A DNA stretch of 64,000 nt, taken from NCBI RefSeq assembly GCF_900459405.1, contig NZ_UHFN01000007.1, positions 1,674,001 through 1,738,000 of the forward strand, written 5' to 3'. Shown here piece after piece: positions 40,094 to 49,838 of the stretch. Position numbers and translations under genes: made by a program. The notes below the pieces were generated by a model. It ran no database searches and was not told where the DNA came from. It worked only from the letters and a program-made list of their open reading frames with translations. How positions within the stretch are numbered: position 1 is the stretch's first letter; the number at the start of each line of letters is the position of its first letter. Source of the DNA: Streptococcus hyointestinalis (GTDB taxonomy: Bacteria > Bacillota > Bacilli > Lactobacillales > Streptococcaceae).

Positions 40094-40180
40094 AGATATT
40101 CTCCTTTTTCCTGTGTACTAGTCTGATTATAGCATGATTAAAAGACTTTGACAAAACTTGACCAAACAAAGAACACCAAA

Positions 40181-40204
40181 AAAAGCTAGCTTAAGCTAGC
40201 TTTT
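40181..40204 (-). terminator. Terminator of the LysM protein gene
   Basis: AAAAGCTAGC TTAA GCTAGCTTTT, a perfect 10-bp stem 6 bases past the stop codon. Confidence 0.9.
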
Positions 40205-40210
40205 AGTCTA

Positions 40211-40780
40211 TTACAAGCCCCACGCACCAAAACCTGATGATTGGTAAGCACGGATAGCGGCTTGGATTTGTGCGTCAACAGTTGATGTGTCACCCCAGAT
40301 TGGCATTGTTTGGAAAAGACCAGACGCACCTGATGGGTTGTAGGCGTTCACGTTACCGTTTGACTCTTTCGCGATGATGTATTCCCATGTGCTTGCACTT
40401 GTACCAGTTGCTGCAGCTACTTGAGCAGCTGCGTAAGCACCGACGCTACCAGCTGTGTTGCCGTTTGACAATACAACGCTTGATTGGTAGCTTGATGTAT
40501 CAGCAGTAGTTGCTGCTGTCGCTTCTGTTGCAGTTGCTGTAGTTGCAGCAGCACTTGCTTCGTCAAGCTCTAACACTTGACCAGCGTAGATAAGGTGGCT
40601 GTTTGCAATGTTGTTTAGGCTTACCAATTTATCCACAGTTGTGTTGTGGTTTGCTGCGATAGCTGACAATGTATCTCCAGATTGAACAGTGTAGCTGTCT
40701 GCGCTTGCTGCAACACCCGCTGTAGCTAAACCAAGCACACCTGCAACTGTCAATAATTGTAATTTCATTTTGTTTGTCAT
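40211..40780 (-). CDS. Secreted LysM and lytic-transglycosylase-like protein
   Basis: 189 residues. Signal peptide [28 protein letters not shown] (cleavage about residue 26-28), one LysM domain (about 29-74, [23 protein letters not shown]...) that binds peptidoglycan, a Thr/Ala-rich linker (about 75-100), and a C-terminal SLT-like domain with [29 protein letters not shown] (catalytic Glu in AKESNG, about residue 138) ending in the conserved GAWGL. Similar streptococcal proteins are abundant cell-wall remodelling or immunogenic proteins often under WalRK control. AAGGAGAAGATAC precedes the ATG. Monocistronic with a long leader. Confidence 0.9.
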   Translation of the reverse strand: MTNKMKLQLLTVAGVLGLATAGVAASADSYTVQSGDTLSAIAANHNTTVDKLVSLNNIANSHLIYAGQVLELDEASAAATTATATEATAATTADTSSYQSSVVLSNGNTAGSVGAYAAAQVAAATGTSASTWEYIIAKESNGNVNAYNPSGASGLFQTMPIWGDTSTVDAQIQAAIRAYQSSGFGAWGL

Positions 40781-40813
40781 GTATCTTCTCCTTAAGAATA
40801 TGATATTACTCTA

Positions 40814-40912
40814 CTTACCTCAAATAAGTAAGTGCATTACTTGTTGACTCAATCAACAACGTTATCTATCATACACGCTTAAGGTGACAAACGTATTGGC
40901 TTTGTGTAACAT
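40814..40912 (-). promoter_or_regulatory. Structured 5' leader of the LysM gene
   Basis: Two hairpins lie upstream of the ribosome binding site: ACTTAC (40814-40819) with GTAAGT (40828-40833), and TTGTTGA (40841-40847) with TCAACAA (40853-40859). TGTTAA and TGTTAC (complement, about 40908-40922) resemble WalR half-sites but are 3, not 5, bases apart. No convincing -35/-10 pair found. Confidence 0.4.
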
Positions 40913-40997
40913 TATTAACAAAGAGATTGACTTTTACAGACGAAAGCTTAAACAAACCTTAAAAAATACATCTTTTTCCCATTTTTTAAATATTGTT

Positions 40998-41696
40998 TTA
41001 TTTCAGACTCCAACCTCCGTCTATTTTGACAATTTCGCCCTGCATGGAGCTTGCCTTGCCAGACGCTAAAAAGAGAGTCAGCTCTGCGATTTCCTCTGGC
41101 AAACTCCAGCGCTTAATCGGCGTTTCTTGCGCCACCCAATCGGCTAGACCGCCAGGCTCAAAGTCGCTAGCTGTCATGCCGGTCTTGACCGCTCCAGGCG
41201 CAATCCCAAAAACCTGAATGCCCTTGTCTGCATAATCAAGCGCCACCTGCTTGGTCAGCCCAGCAAGGGCATGCTTACTAGCAGTGTAGCTTGCGCCACC
41301 ACCACCCGCTAAGAAAGAAGCAATAGAACACATATTGATGATAATGCCGTCTTGGCGCAAAAGCATATTTGGCAGATAATGGCGCATAATCTGAGCAGGC
41401 GCATAGAGATTGATAGCAAAGAGCTGCTCCATCTCCTCCGTGGTCTGCTCAAGGAGTGGTTTGTAGCCATCTAGGATACCTGCGGTGTTGCAGATGATGT
41501 CCACATCCGAAACCTCTCTAAATAAAGTCTCTAAGTCAGATGTCACATCCAGCTGCAAAGTCCTGAGATTGTCCTGCTGCTCGCAAATAACATCCTTGTC
41601 CACCGCAAAAACCTCATAGCCAGCACGACAAAAGGCACGCATTTGCGCCTGTCCGATACCGCTAGCCGCACCTGTCACCAGCACACGCTTAGTCAT
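40998..41696 (-). CDS. Short-chain dehydrogenase/reductase, FabG-like
   Basis: 232-residue SDR oxidoreductase. NAD(P) motif VTGAASGIG (about residues 7-15), DVTSDL, NTAG (about 69-72, where NNAG or NSAG is usual), catalytic Ser in MCSIAS, Tyr/Lys in SYTASKHAL (about 134-142), and PGAVKTGM. Annotated in relatives as 3-oxoacyl-ACP reductase, but the fatty-acid cluster is not here, so the substrate is open. Overlaps the DUF2829 gene by 8 bp. Complete. Confidence 0.92.
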   Translation of the reverse strand: MTKRVLVTGAASGIGQAQMRAFCRAGYEVFAVDKDVICEQQDNLRTLQLDVTSDLETLFREVSDVDIICNTAGILDGYKPLLEQTTEEMEQLFAINLYAPAQIMRHYLPNMLLRQDGIIINMCSIASFLAGGGGASYTASKHALAGLTKQVALDYADKGIQVFGIAPGAVKTGMTASDFEPGGLADWVAQETPIKRWSLPEEIAELTLFLASGKASSMQGEIVKIDGGWSLK

Positions 41697-41925
41697 CGAC
41701 AGCCACCCAGTCTGTCGCTAAAACGTCACAAGGCGTTGGACTCCACATGGAAAAGCCCTCCCCCTCACCAGAGACATTGATGAGAAAGTAAGGCGTCACC
41801 TCTAACATCTCGCCATTAACCTCTAGGGTATCAAAGAGCTGTACATAATTTTCAGCGCCACCCCAACCCGTGCGCACATATTTTTTCTTGGCTTTTAAGC
41901 CCGGTAGGATTTCTTCGAATGTCAT
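41689..41925 (-). CDS. DUF2829 family protein
   Basis: 78 residues starting MTFEEILPGLKAKKKYVRTG, with TGWGGAENYVQLF, VTPYFLINVSGEGEGFSMWSPTPCDVLATDWV. The W-P-x-D-x-L-A-x-D-W-x end is the DUF2829 signature, frequent in phages and Firmicutes; function unknown. The start at 41925 has AGAGGT at good distance; the ATG two codons earlier directly abuts it. Coupled to the SDR gene downstream. It marks the left edge of the restriction locus. Confidence 0.88.
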   Translation of the reverse strand: MTFEEILPGLKAKKKYVRTGWGGAENYVQLFDTLEVNGEMLEVTPYFLINVSGEGEGFSMWSPTPCDVLATDWVAVDD

Positions 41926-41992
41926 AAACATACCTCTTTTCTTATTTGCCTTTATTGTAACAAAAATGAAGAGATAAATATAGATAAGACGC

Positions 41993-44900
41993 TTAATCGC
42001 TCGCTTTTGCCATGAGTTCGCTAAAGCTACTCACCACATCATAATGACAAGTAGCTTCTAGATAGCCTGCGGCTTGGAGTTTTTTAAAATGCGCTCTAGC
42101 ACAGTCTATTTTATTTTTTTCCTTGGCTCTAAGGTCCGTCTCCTTGCTAGACCCTTTTGTCTCAGCGATAAAGTAGATATGCTTGACACTTCCTTTATGA
42201 AAAGCAATTGCCCAGTCAGGATTGTAATTACCAAAAGGCGTGTTGATGTGAAACCAACTCGGTAACTTGGCATAAACCTTGACAGCTGAGGAAGTTTCTA
42301 AGTCTCTTTGAAAGTCTTTTTCAGTATTTGAGTCTACCTTGATATAGTTATAAATCGAGCACTCCGCTTTAAGAACATTCTTATCATACTCTGGGAATTT
42401 TGCCCGCTCTGTCGTCTGATAAAAACGCTCGCTATCGTAGCTATTCCCTGTGAGCTTATACTCAATGTTTTGAACAATGCTGATGGCTTTTTGTTCATTG
42501 ATAAGGCTAGCTGTTTGGCGGATAAAGTCTTCTGGATTATCTTTAAACTTCTCAAACTTACTTGGGCTTATCTGTGTCAGTATCCTTGCTAGGGTCTGCC
42601 TAGTCAGGTCTGTTTCTTGGCTCAGTCTTGCTAGCAGGTCATAGCGCTCTGTGATGTGGGGGAGCGTCATGCGTTCTTCCGATTGGCTGGTAAGCTCTGA
42701 TTTGAGCCCCTCTTTTTCAAGCTTAGTAACTTCTGTTTCTTGCACGCTATAGATCAAAGGCTGGATGTGGAGATGATTGTTAATAGCTTTTACAGCGTCT
42801 CCTATTAGCTTGTCCTCATCGAGATGGACACGGTAGACAGATTTTTTATTGATGGTTTGCCAGAGGTCTTTAAAGGCTTCGAGCTTAGCGTCATTGACCT
42901 CATCTTTAAAGGCAAAGTCTGCTTGATTAGCATTTTCAACAGGCATGTGTTGAGAAACTTTCTCCATCAAGTCTGCCATAGCCTCTTCAAAGCCTGCTAA
43001 TGAGCTATCAAAAAACAACTGACCAGCCTCTTTTTCACTGTAGTAAGTTTCTGTCAGAAATCCTTCTTTATCCAGATAGCCCTGCATTTTGAGCTGGGTA
43101 AGGACTTGTTCTGCCAATTCTTCATCCATGATGAGCTGCTCACCATTAGCATTGGTCAAGGTCTTTCCTGAAAGGAATTTGCTGTCAAGCTTATAGGCTT
43201 TGTCTTTTAGGACTTCACGCAATTCTGCTTGCAAGCTTCTAGCAAAGCTATCGTAGCTTTCATTGGCAATGACGGTGAGTTTGTTGATGTCGTGTACTTT
43301 AGACTCACCAAGGAGACTAGCGTCTTGACGATTACCATTTTGATTGACACAAAGGCGCATGCCTCGCCCGATTTCCTGACGTTTGCGGGTTTCAGCATGT
43401 GATGTTTTGAGCGTACAAATCTGAAAGACATTAGGATTATCCCAACCTTCTTTGAGCGCCGAGTGGGAAAAGATAAAGCGTACAGGCTCATCAAAGGACA
43501 ATAGACGCTCCTTGTCTCGCATGATGAGGTCATAGGCGTCCTTATCAGAGGAGTCCTTGCCTTTTTCAGACTTTTTCTTGTAGTCGACAAAGATAGTCTT
43601 ATCGGACTTTTTGACCTTATCAATCGAAAAGTAGCCCGCATGGACAAGTCTAGCCTCTTGATAACGCTCCAAGTAGCGATAATATCCGTTTGGCTCCTGC
43701 TTGTGCTCTCTTAGATAACGGCTGACCTGCTTGTCATACTCCTCCTCAAAGATAGTCGCATAGTCACCGTTTAGCGCTTGATGGTTGTCATCGTAGGCTT
43801 TGTAGTGTGCCACTTGGTCGATGAAAAAGAGGGACAGCACCTTGATACCTCGCTGATAAAGCATAGCTTCTTTTTGCAGGTGAGTCTTTATGGTCTCACG
43901 TATCTGTAAGCGACGCAAATCAAGCTCGGCAATGTCTCCCATGACCTCACCCACGCCTAAACGCTTGGTGAGCCCTACTTGAATGCTGTTTGACCAGGGT
44001 CTAGCGTCAAAGTCCTGCAAAACCATGCCTTGATAGGATGTTAGCTCACCAGACGCTTGATAAAGGTCAAAAGGAGCTGAGACCAGCTTTGTAGTACGCT
44101 TGATACCAGACTTGGTCTTTTGCTCAAACTCTATTCTCGCTTTGGGTGCGCCCTGTGCTTGAGGGATGAGTGCTTGCAGATAGAGATAACCACTTGTCCC
44201 CATGAGGTTGGTCTGTGCAATGCTTTTGACCGCTATCTTTTTGACCAACTGTTGATTGTAAGCATCCATAGCGTCTAATCTATAGAGCATGTCGTGCTTG
44301 TCCTTATGCGTGGCAGAATAGCGCAGGGTAAAGAGGGGCTTAAAGTCCTTGAGATTTTTCTTGGTCTGCTTGCCCTCGACCGACTGTGGCTCATCAATGA
44401 TAACAATAGGACGGGTCATGGCAATAACATCCATCGGCACTTGATAAGCCATGCTTTCTTGTGCCATATGGATACGTCTAGCGTCCTTTCCTCGTGCATT
44501 AAAGGCTTGACTGTTAATAATCATGACCTCAATATCAGGGCTTGTGGCAAAGTCCTTAATAGCAACGATATTGCTGGAGTCATAGATAAAAGACTTAGGG
44601 CTTTTGCCATAATGCAGGCGAAAATGCTCGCTCATAGTCTCAAAGGACTTGGCAACACCCTCACGAATGGCGATAGACGGCACGACGATGATGAACTTGA
44701 GCCAACCGTAGCGTTTATTGAGCTCCATGATGGTACGGATATAGGTGTAGGTCTTACCCGTCCCTGTCTCCATCTCGATGGAGAAGTTATAGCTGTCTCT
44801 GTCATCAAACCGTTCAAGGCTCAACGCTTCTGAGGGGGTGAGTTTGTGCTTTATCTGGGTCTTTTGAACACGTTTTAAGAGCGTCTCACGTCCTAGTTTG

Positions 44901-45043
44901 ATGGGAGCGTTGAGGTGATAGCTACCGAATAACTCGCTTTCTATTTTTATGATTTCATTCAGTTCTCTTTGCCCTTCAAAGAGGTCAGCGACACTATCTA
45001 CTGCCTCTAGCTGAAAGGCTTGTTCCTTAAACTGTAGTTTCAT
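41993..45043 (-). CDS. res: Type III restriction enzyme, Res subunit
   Basis: 1016-residue helicase-nuclease of a type III system, which cuts when two head-to-head unmethylated sites meet. Superfamily 2 motifs: Walker A EMETGTGKTYTYIRTIMEL (about residues 90-108), IIVVPSIAIREGV, DExx box as IIDEPQSVEGKQ (about 216-227), RYSATHKDKHDMLYRLDAMDAY, FIFSHSALKEGWDNPNVFQICTL and RQEIGRGMRLCVN (motif VI). The nuclease lobe near the C-terminus has NPDWAIAF...HIYFIAETKGSS (PD...ExK, about 940-965). Intact. Overlaps the preceding 250-aa gene by 17 bp. Without active Mod the complex should not cut. Confidence 0.95.
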   Translation of the reverse strand: MKLQFKEQAFQLEAVDSVADLFEGQRELNEIIKIESELFGSYHLNAPIKLGRETLLKRVQKTQIKHKLTPSEALSLERFDDRDSYNFSIEMETGTGKTYTYIRTIMELNKRYGWLKFIIVVPSIAIREGVAKSFETMSEHFRLHYGKSPKSFIYDSSNIVAIKDFATSPDIEVMIINSQAFNARGKDARRIHMAQESMAYQVPMDVIAMTRPIVIIDEPQSVEGKQTKKNLKDFKPLFTLRYSATHKDKHDMLYRLDAMDAYNQQLVKKIAVKSIAQTNLMGTSGYLYLQALIPQAQGAPKARIEFEQKTKSGIKRTTKLVSAPFDLYQASGELTSYQGMVLQDFDARPWSNSIQVGLTKRLGVGEVMGDIAELDLRRLQIRETIKTHLQKEAMLYQRGIKVLSLFFIDQVAHYKAYDDNHQALNGDYATIFEEEYDKQVSRYLREHKQEPNGYYRYLERYQEARLVHAGYFSIDKVKKSDKTIFVDYKKKSEKGKDSSDKDAYDLIMRDKERLLSFDEPVRFIFSHSALKEGWDNPNVFQICTLKTSHAETRKRQEIGRGMRLCVNQNGNRQDASLLGESKVHDINKLTVIANESYDSFARSLQAELREVLKDKAYKLDSKFLSGKTLTNANGEQLIMDEELAEQVLTQLKMQGYLDKEGFLTETYYSEKEAGQLFFDSSLAGFEEAMADLMEKVSQHMPVENANQADFAFKDEVNDAKLEAFKDLWQTINKKSVYRVHLDEDKLIGDAVKAINNHLHIQPLIYSVQETEVTKLEKEGLKSELTSQSEERMTLPHITERYDLLARLSQETDLTRQTLARILTQISPSKFEKFKDNPEDFIRQTASLINEQKAISIVQNIEYKLTGNSYDSERFYQTTERAKFPEYDKNVLKAECSIYNYIKVDSNTEKDFQRDLETSSAVKVYAKLPSWFHINTPFGNYNPDWAIAFHKGSVKHIYFIAETKGSSKETDLRAKEKNKIDCARAHFKKLQAAGYLEATCHYDVVSSFSELMAKASD

Positions 45044-45779
45044 GGGCTACCTCGTTTGTCTTGGTGCTTTTGCGTTTTTTGTAGCGTGAGCGAATAGTGT
45101 TGAGCTCCTTGTGGAGGTCGACAAGCTCCGCTTTTTCAGGATAGGCGTAAGCGTTGATAGCGGTAAAGTCGATGATAAAGTTGTAGAGCTCAAGCAGTTG
45201 ACGGCGAAGTTCTCTGGTCTGGCTAACTGGTTTTGCCTTTTGCTCAGCGATTCTTGCCTTGTAGGCTTTATCAAAAGCTTTTTGAGCGCTTTGAAGTGTG
45301 GTGACATGTGGGGTTAGATTAAGGGTCTCAAGGGCTTCTTGTGCTTTTTCGCTACTAAATGCTTTTAGGAGGCTAGCAATCGCTGCGCTTTCTTTTTCAT
45401 AGCTACTGGTGGTTGTGACCTTGTGGTCTTTGAGGATAGTAGCTAAGGTGCTATAGGCAGCTTGGCTCTCTGCATCCTTGACCTTGGCATAAGCTTTGAC
45501 AAAGTTTGTGAGTGTCGTCAGCGCATCATCACGCTCCTCATCCGCCTGCTCTAGCGTGCCTGCGGTTTGGCTTTTGGTCTGCGTTTTTTTAGTGCCGTCA
45601 TAGCCTGCTAGCAATTTTTTGAGCTCATCTGCCTTGGTCTGATAGATGACCTCTGCGCTCTCCTCACTGATAAAGCGCTCGAGACTATCAAGAGTGTCAG
45701 CTATCAGCTGGTAAAAGCTAGCATTGTCTAGCGCCGTTGCCGTTAGGGGTTTGATATTGTATGTGTTTAGGGTTACCAT
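45027..45779 (-). CDS. Uncharacterised helical protein between mod and res
   Basis: 250 residues, nearly all helical, rich in Ala, Glu, Lys and Thr: MVTLNTYNIKPLTATALDNA, an acidic helix pair with a Lys/Gln/Thr linker (about 70-85), a repeat-like run of helices (90-190), and a basic tail (RSRYKKRKSTKTNE). No catalytic motif or transmembrane segment. It resembles a DUF6261-like fold only loosely. AAGGAGAG precedes the ATG, and it overlaps res by 17 bp, so it is translated together with Res. A role as an accessory or structural subunit of the type III enzyme is inferred from position. Confidence 0.75.
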   Translation of the reverse strand: MVTLNTYNIKPLTATALDNASFYQLIADTLDSLERFISEESAEVIYQTKADELKKLLAGYDGTKKTQTKSQTAGTLEQADEERDDALTTLTNFVKAYAKVKDAESQAAYSTLATILKDHKVTTTSSYEKESAAIASLLKAFSSEKAQEALETLNLTPHVTTLQSAQKAFDKAYKARIAEQKAKPVSQTRELRRQLLELYNFIIDFTAINAYAYPEKAELVDLHKELNTIRSRYKKRKSTKTNEVAHETTV

Positions 45780-45810
45780 GTATTTCTCTCCTTTTTATGA
45801 AAAATTGCTT

Positions 45811-45970
45811 GCCTAAAGTCTAGGCGAGGAAAAAAGTTATCTTGCAAGCGTTCCTCAGCTTCTCTACACTTCAAAAAGTAAACTTTTTATTAAGCCTAGA
45901 AGCTAGGGAAGATAAAAAGTGAACTTTTCCAGCTCGCTAAGGTCTAGGGAAGACAAAAAGTGAACTTTTT
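45811..45970. repeat. Degenerate 41-bp tandem repeat with palindromic core
   Basis: AAAAAGT occurs at 45831, 45873, 45914 and 45955, at steps of 42, 41 and 41. The three right-hand copies continue as AAAAAGT(A/G)AACTTTT, a self-complementary core able to form a hairpin. Flanks also repeat (CTAGGGAAGA(T/C) before the last two; CCTAG variants before the others). The array fills the gap between the 33-codon ORF and the 250-aa gene. Confidence 0.75.
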
Positions 45971-45977
45971 CCTTCTC

Positions 45978-46079
45978 CTAAAAAATATACCAACGTTTCC
46001 TAAGCTCTTCTAAAGCTTTTTTGTCGATGTCGATTGTGTTTTGTTTTTTCTTGTCTATTTGTTTGGATTTGCGGGACAT
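45978..46079 (-). CDS. 33-residue basic small ORF after mod
   Basis: MSRKSKQIDKKKQNTIDIDK then KALEELRKRWYIF. It starts 2 bases after the mod stop codon, with AAGGTGG seven bases before its ATG, so translational coupling to mod is likely. The peptide is strongly basic with a short amphipathic helix at the end. I recognise no family. Small but well placed; could be a real subunit, a regulator, or an eroded gene. Confidence 0.5.
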   Translation of the reverse strand: MSRKSKQIDKKKQNTIDIDKKALEELRKRWYIF

Positions 46080-46081
46080 AG

Positions 46082-48003
<1,922 letters not shown>

Positions 48004-48005
<2 letters not shown>

Positions 48006-48051
48006 TATAGAACCTCCATCAGATTTGTCAATAGACTTCTCCATTTTACCA
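48004..48051 (-). promoter_or_regulatory. mod promoter region with two overlapping candidates
   Basis: Candidate 1: extended -10 TGGTAAAAT (complement of about 48043-48051), giving a leader with GGAGG before ATG 48005. Candidate 2: TTGACA (complement of 48026-48031), 16-bp spacer, TATAAT (complement of 48004-48009); its -10 overlaps the ATG and the RNA would start within the repeat, so it could not express the full protein. Confidence 0.6.
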
Positions 48052-48064
48052 TATTTTCAGTGAC

Positions 48065-48097
48065 AAAAAAACAAGCTCTTTACAAGAGCTTGTTTTT
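48065..48097 (-). terminator. Terminator of the ABC exporter operon
   Basis: ACAAGCTCTT / AAGAGCTTGT with loop TAC and T-run in the minus direction; overlaps the stop codon and insulates mod. Confidence 0.88.
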
Positions 48098-49838
48098 AAT
48101 TATTCATCATCCCTGCTTGCAGGCTATACATGCGGTAGTAGGTGCCTTTTTGGGCGAGGAGCTCTTCATGGCGTCCTTGCTCGATGATACGCCCCTTGTC
48201 CAGCACATAGATACAGTCAGCGTCTTGGATAGTGGATAGCCTGTGGGCAATGGCAATGGTGGTGCGCCCTTTTCGCATTTTCTCAAGCGAGGCTTGCACC
48301 GTTGCTTCAGTCTCAGAGTCGATGTTTGCGGTCGCTTCATCAAGGATGAGAATCTTTGGCTTGCTGGCGACTGTCCTTGCAAAGGCTAGGAGCTGGCGTT
48401 GCCCTGTTGAAAAGCTGCCGCCACGCTCGCTAACAGGTTGGTCATAGCCCTTCTCTAGCTTATCAATGAAATGGCTAGCATCCACAAACTCAGCTGCAGC
48501 CCTTACCCCTTCCTCACTAATATCCTGATACATCTTGATATTGGAGCTAATGGTGCCATGATAGAGAAAAGGCTCTTGCAGGACTAAACCAATGTTCTTG
48601 CGTAGCTCCTCCTTGCTGTAGTGTCTGATGTCCACACCATCGATGAGAATCTCACCCGCTTGAAACTCGTAAAAACGCATAAAGACATTGATAATAGAGG
48701 ACTTACCAGAGCCAGTTGATCCGACAAAGGCAATGGTCTCACCTTTTTTCACCTCAAAGGAGATATTATCCAAAATCTGACGTTTACCGTCATAGCTAAA
48801 GCTGACGTTTTTAAAGGCGATATTGCCTTGACTAATCGTGTGGCTGCCCTCTTCTTGCTTAGGCTCATAGCCACGCTCATCAATCAAATCAAAGACACGA
48901 CTAGCCGACACCATAGAGGTCTGCAGGGTTGAAAAGTTCTGCGTCACTTCAATCAAAGGGTCAAAGAGACGGTTGATATACTGGATAAAAGCGTACATGA
49001 CCCCAGCAGAAATCCCTAGCTGCATGCCACGAAAACCAAAGTAAGCCATGAGTACCGCATAAGCTAGCAGTTTTAAAAGCGACATGGCAGGGCGCAAAAA
49101 GAGAGAGTCCAACTGCATAGAGCGATTGGCGTAGACGACATGCTCTGCGTTAATGTCCTCAAACTCCTCTTGCAGGCGCTTCTCTTGCCCAAATGCCTGT
49201 ATAATCTTAATCCCCTCGATACTCTCAGATAACTTGCTATTGATGTCACTGAGCAAACTTCTGGTCTTTTCAATCACGCTGACTGATAGCTTGCGATAGA
49301 GATTGACTAGGATAAAGATAAAGGGCAAAAAGAGGATAATCAAAAGCGTCACTCGCCAATCTAAAAGCAGCATGGTGTAGAGTGTCACAGAAAAGATAAA
49401 AATCGCCGTGATAAAGCTTGAGAGAATACCTGAAAACATATCGCTGATAGCCTCGGTATCATTGGTGATACGAGAGACGATAGAGCCAGCTGGCGTCTTG
49501 TCAAAGTAAGCCATACCAAGGCGCTCCATATTGGCAAAGGCATCGTAGCGAATATCACGCACGATATGGTAAGACACCTTAGCAAAAAAGAGATTACCAA
49601 AGTACTGGATGATACTCTGCAGGACATAAAGCCCATAATAGCCCAGTAAAAGCAACATAGCAGGCTGATTGAGAGCGTGCAGGTAATGGTCGATAAAGTG
49701 CGAGGCTAAAAGCGGAATGACACTTTTGATAACGGTTGTTAGCAGCAATAAAGCCAGCGCTAGTGCAGTCAACCATTTGTAGCGTTTGAGGTAGGTCATC
49801 AAGCGCTTAAAAACAGCCCATTGACTTGTGTTTATCAT
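48096..49838 (-). CDS. Heterodimeric ABC exporter, subunit with degenerate signature
   Basis: 580-residue half-transporter: six-helix ABC exporter domain (about 1-310) and an ATPase domain. Walker [19 protein letters not shown] (about 374-391); the signature reads FSTGQRQLLAFAR instead of LSGGQ; Walker B ILILDEATANID keeps the catalytic Glu; the switch His is in IAHRLST. This combination (degenerate signature here, Asp for Glu in the partner) is the LmrD/BmrD/PatB-type subunit of heterodimeric multidrug exporters. Overlaps its partner by 4 bp. Substrate unknown. Confidence 0.93.
   Translation of the reverse strand: MINTSQWAVFKRLMTYLKRYKWLTALALALLLLTTVIKSVIPLLASHFIDHYLHALNQPAMLLLLGYYGLYVLQSIIQYFGNLFFAKVSYHIVRDIRYDAFANMERLGMAYFDKTPAGSIVSRITNDTEAISDMFSGILSSFITAIFIFSVTLYTMLLLDWRVTLLIILFLPFIFILVNLYRKLSVSVIEKTRSLLSDINSKLSESIEGIKIIQAFGQEKRLQEEFEDINAEHVVYANRSMQLDSLFLRPAMSLLKLLAYAVLMAYFGFRGMQLGISAGVMYAFIQYINRLFDPLIEVTQNFSTLQTSMVSASRVFDLIDERGYEPKQEEGSHTISQGNIAFKNVSFSYDGKRQILDNISFEVKKGETIAFVGSTGSGKSSIINVFMRFYEFQAGEILIDGVDIRHYSKEELRKNIGLVLQEPFLYHGTISSNIKMYQDISEEGVRAAAEFVDASHFIDKLEKGYDQPVSERGGSFSTGQRQLLAFARTVASKPKILILDEATANIDSETEATVQASLEKMRKGRTTIAIAHRLSTIQDADCIYVLDKGRIIEQGRHEELLAQKGTYYRMYSLQAGMMNN

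Noticed and set aside
40905..40925. WalR box upstream of the LysM gene
   Set aside because: TGTTAA and TGTTAC are 3 bases apart instead of 5, and no second pair was found.
45811..45970. CRISPR array
   Set aside because: The units are degenerate with no distinct unique spacers, and no cas genes are in the window.
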